Below, in pieces: positions 15,738 to 20,305 of a stretch of 20,305 bases of DNA. Below the pieces are notes generated by a model. The model was not told the origin of the DNA and searched no databases. It worked only from the letters and a program-made list of their open reading frames with translations. The stretch's first letter is position 1; every line of letters starts with the position of its first letter. The DNA is from Chara braunii (taxonomy: Eukaryota > Streptophyta > Charophyceae > Charales > Characeae), in contig BFEA01000431.1 in assembly GCA_003427395.1 (NCBI GenBank), forward strand, positions 531,926 through 552,230, read 5' to 3'. The position numbers and the translations under genes are program-made.

Positions 15738-16853
15738 TTATGAAGCTAGTCTGAATGCTTCCATCGCTCTTATTAGGGCACTAATGGATGATCCTGAGGC
15801 CCGTATGAGGACAGTGAGGTCATCAGCGAACATTATGACTGTTGAGAAATGTATATGGTGGGTTAAACCTGCGTTGATCTCCGGTAATCTGTGTATGGAC
15901 GGATCCTTGCGTAGGAAAGACGCTATCGCTTCCATGACGAACAGAAAGATTGGAGGTGCTAGTGGATCCCCCTGACACACTGATCGTGAAATTGGGTAAC
16001 AGTCTGAGAGCATGCCATTAATTTGCACACAGCCAATAGCATCGTTGTACAAGATTCGTACCCATTTTCTGAAATTCGGCCCTACTCCCATCTTCTGCAT
16101 ACTTGCATTGAGAAAGGCCCAATTTACTTGATCGTAGGCTTTCTCAAAGTCGAAGAAAACTATTGTCGTATTGATCCTCTTTTCTCTGAGTTTATTGGCT
16201 GCTTCATTGAGGGTGAGTACATTGTCTAGAATGTACCTACCCGGAATGAAACCCGTTTGGTCAATGTGAAAACATTTGTCGGTCAGGTCGAGAATCCTGA
16301 AAGCCAAGGCTTTGGCCAGTATTTTGTAGGGGAAAGTCAATAAGGAAATACGTTTGTAGTTTTTTATATCTTCTTTTTCTCCTTTCTTGTAGATCAGGAT
16401 GACCACACTACTGCTCAACAGATTCCCCAAACCTTTTTGCCAACTGTCATGGTAGAAGTTCAACAAATCTTTCCCTAGGAGTGGCCAAAATTTTGCCCCG
16501 AATTCTTTCGTCAGCCCGTCAATGTCTGGCGTCTTGTTGCTATTCATGTTCTGGACTGCGAATTGCAGTTCTTCCAGTGATATGGGCTTATTGAGAGCTT
16601 CTGACTGTTCTTGTGAAATTGTTCGATCTAAGTATTGAAGCATTCTGGTGCGTGCTTCTCTGGTGCTGGGAGGTGTAGGCATGGGGGTCTTTGTCTGATA
16701 AAGCTCCTCGTAGAAGCCCTTAGCTATGTTGAGTATCCCTTCTGTATCCATTAAAATTTCTGAAGGGTCAGCGAGGGTTCTCAGGCTTTCTATAGAGCTA
16801 GATCTTGCATTAGCTTTGATTCTTGCGGAAGAAGTGTTTGGACATTGATTCAC
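15738..16853 (-). pseudogene. LINE ORF2, reverse transcriptase core
   Basis: An uninterrupted 371-codon stretch carries the RT fingers and palm in order: K-T-P-D-I-D-G-L (107-114), N-Y-K-R-I-S-L-L (165-172), D-Q-T-G-F-I-P-G-R (198-206), catalytic D-F-E-K-A-Y-D (235-241), C-Q-G-D-P-L-A-P (293-300) and F-A-D-D (342-345). All three catalytic aspartates are present. Departures from family consensus are the N-Y-R-P-I-S-L motif, read here as N-Y-K-R-I-S-L, and R-S-V-C-Q-G-D for R-G-V-R-Q-G-D. The ATG at 16853 is not the true start: homology continues upstream one frame over. Confidence 0.95.
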
Positions 16854-17049
16854 TTAAGTCATATTCGTTCATTCTAGCTCTTATATGCAAGCCCTTCAGT
16901 TCCCACCATCGCCACGTGACTAACTCTTCTCTTGCTTTCTGAAAGATGTTTGTGTAGATAGCGGAAGACGGGTTGTTAGCAAGGTTAAGTTCTGCAATCT
17001 TAAGAGTTGTTTCCAATGCTTGTCTCCTTTGCTTTCTATCGCTTGCCAT
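16810..17049 (-). pseudogene. LINE ORF2, endonuclease-RT linker
   Basis: A 79-codon Arg/Lys/Glu-rich helical stretch lies between endonuclease and RT. It is in the endonuclease frame. Its end overlaps the RT-core frame, and the conserved S-K-H-F-F segment switches frame at about 16815-16830, marking a frameshift. A TAG at 17104-17106, in a Trp-like position, separates it from the endonuclease segment. Confidence 0.75.
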
Positions 17050-17103
17050 TTGCCTTGAGATTCTTGCTACCGTTTGTGAGAGTGTGGAGTAGCTTTCTTG
17101 GAA

Positions 17104-18096
17104 CTACTCCCACCTGTCACGAATAGGTAGATAGTTACCTCTCATATTGTGCCAACATTTTAGGACTCCTTCTTGGAAGAGTTGGCTTAGTAGGAGAGAG
17201 TTATTCAGTTTATGAAAACTGGAACCTTTCTTCATGTACTGTTCGAAACTGATGATGATCTCAATGGGTTTGTGATCCAGACCCGGGTATGGTTGCAGTG
17301 GAAGGATTTCTGCGTTCTTGACCGTTCCCATTAGTGTGTCTGAGATTAGAAACTAGTCGATGAAAGAGAAGGCCGTATGTTGAGCATGGTTTTTCTTGAC
17401 CAACGTGAATGATTTTAGCCCCGGATGCAGAGTGCGATATGGTTCGACTAGATTGTGTTCCAGGATCAACTTCAGAATGGGTACCGCCTCTTGTGCTGAC
17501 TGGTTGACCGTTGCTCTGGAGATACGGTCACTGGATGGGTCCAATGTTGCGTTTCAATCTCCTACTAAAATACATGGTGTCAGGGGGGTGATCAGTTGAC
17601 CAATGTTCGATATGAATGTTGTCCTTTCATAAGAGTTGTTTGATGCGTACACGTTGATTAGTCTGAATTCCTCTTCCTTTCATTTTAGATTCATCAGACA
17701 CCATCTTCCCTCTATTGTATCCGCCTCCATGCCTACGATCGACCCTGCTATGAGGAAGCGGGACGATTTTGGTATGAGGATGGTTGTTCCCTTTGTACTT
17801 GTTACATTATCCGACGACCATACTTCACTCGTGGTTCCTCCCATCTTCTTTGTTAAAGCTTTCTGGATTTTGTTGTGTTCTGTAGATGTGGTGAGGTGTG
17901 TCTCCTAAAGTAGGATTATATCTGTCAGTTTATTTGTGTGCACCGTCAGACCTTTGATGATGTCGTTTAGTTTTGCTTCTTTTTCCTTTATGTTGCCCAG
18001 CCCGTTGACGTTCCAACTTCTGATTACTATCCCTTGTGTCTTCCAGTCTATTCGCGTCTCATTGACATTTGCCCTCTTCCTAAAGATTTCCAGCAT
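17104..18096 (-). pseudogene. LINE ORF2, apurinic-like endonuclease domain
   Basis: Starting at ATG 18096, the proposed ORF2 start, the domain shows S-W-N-V-N-G-L-G (about 18008-17985). I-L-L-stop-E-T-H-L follows, where the Gln of the Q-E-T-H motif is TAG (17905-17907). V-G-D-stop-N comes next, with TGA at 17554-17556 between the catalytic Asp and Asn. F-I-D-stop-F-L-I-S has TAG at 17353-17355. G-L-D-H-K-P-I stands where S-D-H is usual. The catalytic Asn, Glu, Asp and Asp-His residues are readable, but three stops block the domain. This endonuclease nicks target DNA for target-primed reverse transcription in active LINEs. Confidence 0.92.
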
Positions 18097-18144
18097 TGTG
18101 GCGGTCGGGCCGTGGTGAGACTGGTATTCAAGGTATTAAAATTT

Positions 18145-19960
18145 TCAGGAGGGGTTATGGTCGAGGTCCTCCATAGTGGATGTGGACTCATCCGGCGGAT
18201 CCAGCTGTATCTTGGGGGTGACGTCATCTAATCGGTATTCTCCAATACTTCCGCTGGTACCTTGGTCCATTGAGGAGGCCGACTTTGAGGTGACTCCATC
18301 ATCCTGCCATTCTTCCATGTCATTCTCCAAATAGTCGCTTCTATAGAACCTATCCAGGTCTATGGTGATTGCCTTGGCTTCCAGATCACTGTCACCATTC
18401 AAGATACCGGAGCTCAATAGCTGTGCTACCGAGGCTGCCAGCAGTTCTTTCGGGATTCCCGGGCTTGCAAGGACGCTGTACGAGATTGTTGTAACCGTTC
18501 TCCATGGTCTCCACATCATTCCACTCTTGAGTTGGGTGTTTGCTGGCATCTTGGCGATCATGGGAGAAAAGGCGTCGGGGCTGTGTCGTTCCCCTTCCCT
18601 CTGTTGGTCCTGCTGTTTTCCATGTTCAGTTTGCACGGAGCTGGACTCCAAACGGTCATGGGTGTCGACTGATTCGTACAGTCCCAATGGGGATTAATTC
18701 GTTACCTTTTCTTGGAGGATTCTGACTACGTTTTGTCCTTCATCCAGCCTGAGAATTGTGAAAGACACGTCCGTAGCCACTTGCCATTCTCTCTCCTTTT
18801 CCAGGTACCTTGCTGCAATCAGTGGACGTGTGCTTATTAGGGTGAGCCTTGCTGATTTGGCCGAGGCTACCACGTGAGGAGCTTTACCATCTGCGATGTG
18901 CTGAATGGACGGGAATTCTGGTCCGTATTTTGCGTTCAGTTTTCTCAGCTTCTCGGTTTGGGCCATAACCACTGCTGCTTCTTTTTCCAACATTGTTCGT
19001 GTGGATTCTTCCTCAGCCTCTACTGGGTCTGAGTTTAGGACTGAGTCTGGTCCCTTTTTCTTCTGATTTTTTGTTGATCTCCACTTTTTCGGGCGCAGAT
19101 CCTGGAAGGATTCGTTGGTGTTGAGGACTGACTTGTCCTCATCGGTCAGTCCCAGCTCTCTGGCTCTTTTTTTCTCAACATATCTGAAAGCGGTATATTC
19201 TGAGAATTCCTCCGCCTTTTCCTTTCTTAGAGCCTCGTACAGATTGCTTGATTCCTCAATACCTGCGACTGTTCCTATCTTGCTGCCCTTTCCGTTTCTC
19301 TGAGTTCTTTCTATGTGTTTTAGACAGGCTGCTCAGATGTCAAAAGCGTGTTCTCTTTCCTTTTTTGCATTCTTTATGTAGTCGCGCAACCATTGGAGGG
19401 ATCGGTGTGAGTCAGATCCGCTTTCCGTGGTAGTTCCTTCATACTCTCCCTACCCTCCTCGTTGTCCTTGGAGTCGGTCCCTGTGTCGGCAGAATCAGAA
19501 TCTGTGTTCCTTTTCTGTCCTTTTGCAGGGGGCTGCTCTTGTCCCAATTCCTTGTCTGAATCTAATGCTTTTCTTCTCTTGAGGCCCACTTCTGCCTTTC
19601 CTTGAGAGTCTTTTCCTTCGAGCATGCGCTTGTGGCTGGCCTCTTGCTCTAAGCGACCTAGCATTGCTTTGAACGCTGTTGGTTCCTTGCTGTAAAGATC
19701 TTCTGCCAGTTCCCGGACTGAATCCAAGTCCCATAATAGATCTTCCCTTGCCTTCTCTTCCCTAACCACGCGAGAGTCGATCAATGGATTTGTGTTGATT
19801 CTTGTTGGATTCCCCGTGATCTTACCTGTTGCCTTCTTCTGCCATCTGCTATCTGCGGGAGGAAAAATGTTGGGTTTCTTGAATGCGGCCTCCCGGTCTG
19901 CATAATGCCATACCCAGTCTCGGTCATCGAGGTTGTCATCGAAGACCCAACCATCATAGT
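18145..19960 (-). pseudogene. LINE ORF1 (gag-like), decayed
   Basis: This is the coding stretch upstream of ORF2. The N-terminal part (19960 to about 19400) begins with an acidic aromatic segment (Y-D-G-W-V-F-D-D-N) without a visible ATG. It continues with a Glu/Lys-rich, coiled-coil-like stretch and a nuclear-localisation-like L-K-R-R-K. A frameshift near 19400 moves to the frame used down to 18145, interrupted by TGA at 19333-19335 and TAA at 18694-18696. The last stop is 48 nt before ORF2. No CCHC knuckle or RRM was recognised, so the ORF1 label rests on position, length (about 600 codons) and composition. It probably binds the LINE RNA in an active relative. Confidence 0.6.
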
Positions 19961-20073
19961 TTTCTATTCTCTGTGTATTTTACATTTGACTATTTTGAGC
20001 TTCTGCTGTGCATATCTTCTCTCCGGTTTTGTGTGGATTTGCCTCCTTCGAGTCTACTCTGCAATTGCATGCG
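19960..20073 (-). repeat. Repeat R3-A, distal copy
   Basis: Matches 7000-7101 and, in part, 7115-7164. It abuts the start of LINE ORF1 homology at 19960 and in minus orientation would be the LINE leader. Compared with 7000-7101 it carries an extra ACATTTGACTATTTT-like block, which the partial copy also has in shorter form. Confidence 0.7.
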
Positions 20074-20198
20074 GAAATGGGAACGTGTGAATTCGTTGTG
20101 CATTGAAGTTCTATCGGGTACATAACACCTCCAAGCATAGCTCGTTTTTTTTTTTCTTTTTTTTTATCAAACACACAGAGCCCCTACCGTTCTGGGGG
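20074..20198. other. Spacer between R3-A and R3-B
   Basis: About 125 bp including a T-rich tract (20143-20165). In the copy near 7160, R3-A joins R3-B without this spacer. No coding signal. Confidence 0.5.
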
Positions 20199-20305
20199 GC
20201 ATCAGTCTGGTTGCTTGTCACCAGCAAGCATGAGTACAGGAAGGAGAGATATAGAAAGAAAGAAGATCAGCCTAGCCCTTGCAGTACTAGTTGCCTGTAC
20301 AAAGG
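20199..20305. repeat. Repeat R3-B, distal copy at window end
   Basis: 107 bp matching 7162-7268 with one mismatch. The window ends at the base equivalent to 7268, which is the last base before the Nextera junction adapter. Confidence 0.85.

Larger units (their letters stand above)
13971..19960 (-). mobile_element. L1-type LINE, two ORFs, decayed
   Basis: Read on the minus strand this is a two-ORF LINE. ORF1 (about 19960-18145) is followed 48 nt later by ORF2 (from 18096) with endonuclease, reverse transcriptase, thumb-like region and a CCHC zinc motif. The C-terminal end of ORF2 lies beyond the insertion at 11612-11290. The coding region is about 6.3 kb without the insertion, normal for a plant L1. 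Stops and frameshifts in both ORFs make it inactive, although the RT core is uninterrupted for 371 codons. Repeat R3 upstream of 19960 is a candidate 5' leader. Confidence 0.92.

Noticed and set aside
15613-16229. Plus-strand frames opposite the LINE RT
   Set aside because: They are shadows of the minus-strand reverse transcriptase.

Overview
The window is a repeat-dense, apparently gene-free piece of a nuclear genome from a plant-lineage eukaryote. Two things point there. A U2 snRNA-derived sequence on the minus strand begins with the plant-type 5' end (ATACCTTTCTCGG), not the animal one. The LINE fragments carry the zf-RVT-like zinc motif downstream of the reverse transcriptase that is typical of plant L1-type LINEs. 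I cannot name the species; a charophyte alga or an early-diverging land plant are guesses only. I found no intact host protein gene, and every recognisable coding stretch is a decayed transposable element.

Layout. 1-3900 is a mosaic of small dispersed repeats: two copies of a ~168-bp repeat (R1), an imperfect fold-back hairpin, a polyadenylated 5'-U2 retropseudogene, an (AC)n microsatellite, a tRNA-derived SINE-like unit with A and B boxes, and a 127-bp tandem duplication. 3906-6170 (+) is a 5'-truncated Ty3/gypsy pol remnant (reverse transcriptase, RNase H, integrase) with two frameshifts and eight in-frame stops. 6171-7268 holds low-complexity sequence and repeat R3. 7269-7306 is a perfect Nextera mate-pair junction adapter, a laboratory sequence, so the join between 7268 and 7307 cannot be trusted. 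7307-9075 contains a decayed LINE 3' portion (+) meeting a second retroposon 3' end (-) tail to tail. 9076-11289 is microsatellites and short tandem repeats.

11290-19960 (-) is the main element: a full-structured but dead LINE with ORF1, then ORF2 (endonuclease, reverse transcriptase, thumb-like region, CCHC zinc motif, C-terminal tail). ORF2 is split near its 3' end by an insertion at 11613-13970 (2358 bp) that begins TGTGA, ends TCACA and is flanked by the 4-bp direct repeat ATGT. Dropping the insertion and one ATGT rejoins the ORF2 frame exactly, so I interpret it as a solo LTR nested in the LINE.

The last 107 bases (20199-20305) repeat 7162-7268 with one mismatch and stop at the same base where the adapter begins in the other copy. 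This suggests the window end is a contig end produced by that artefact. No new defence or gene system is evident. The most useful observations are the nested insertion, the U2 retropseudogene, the transition-type decay of the elements and the assembly artefact.
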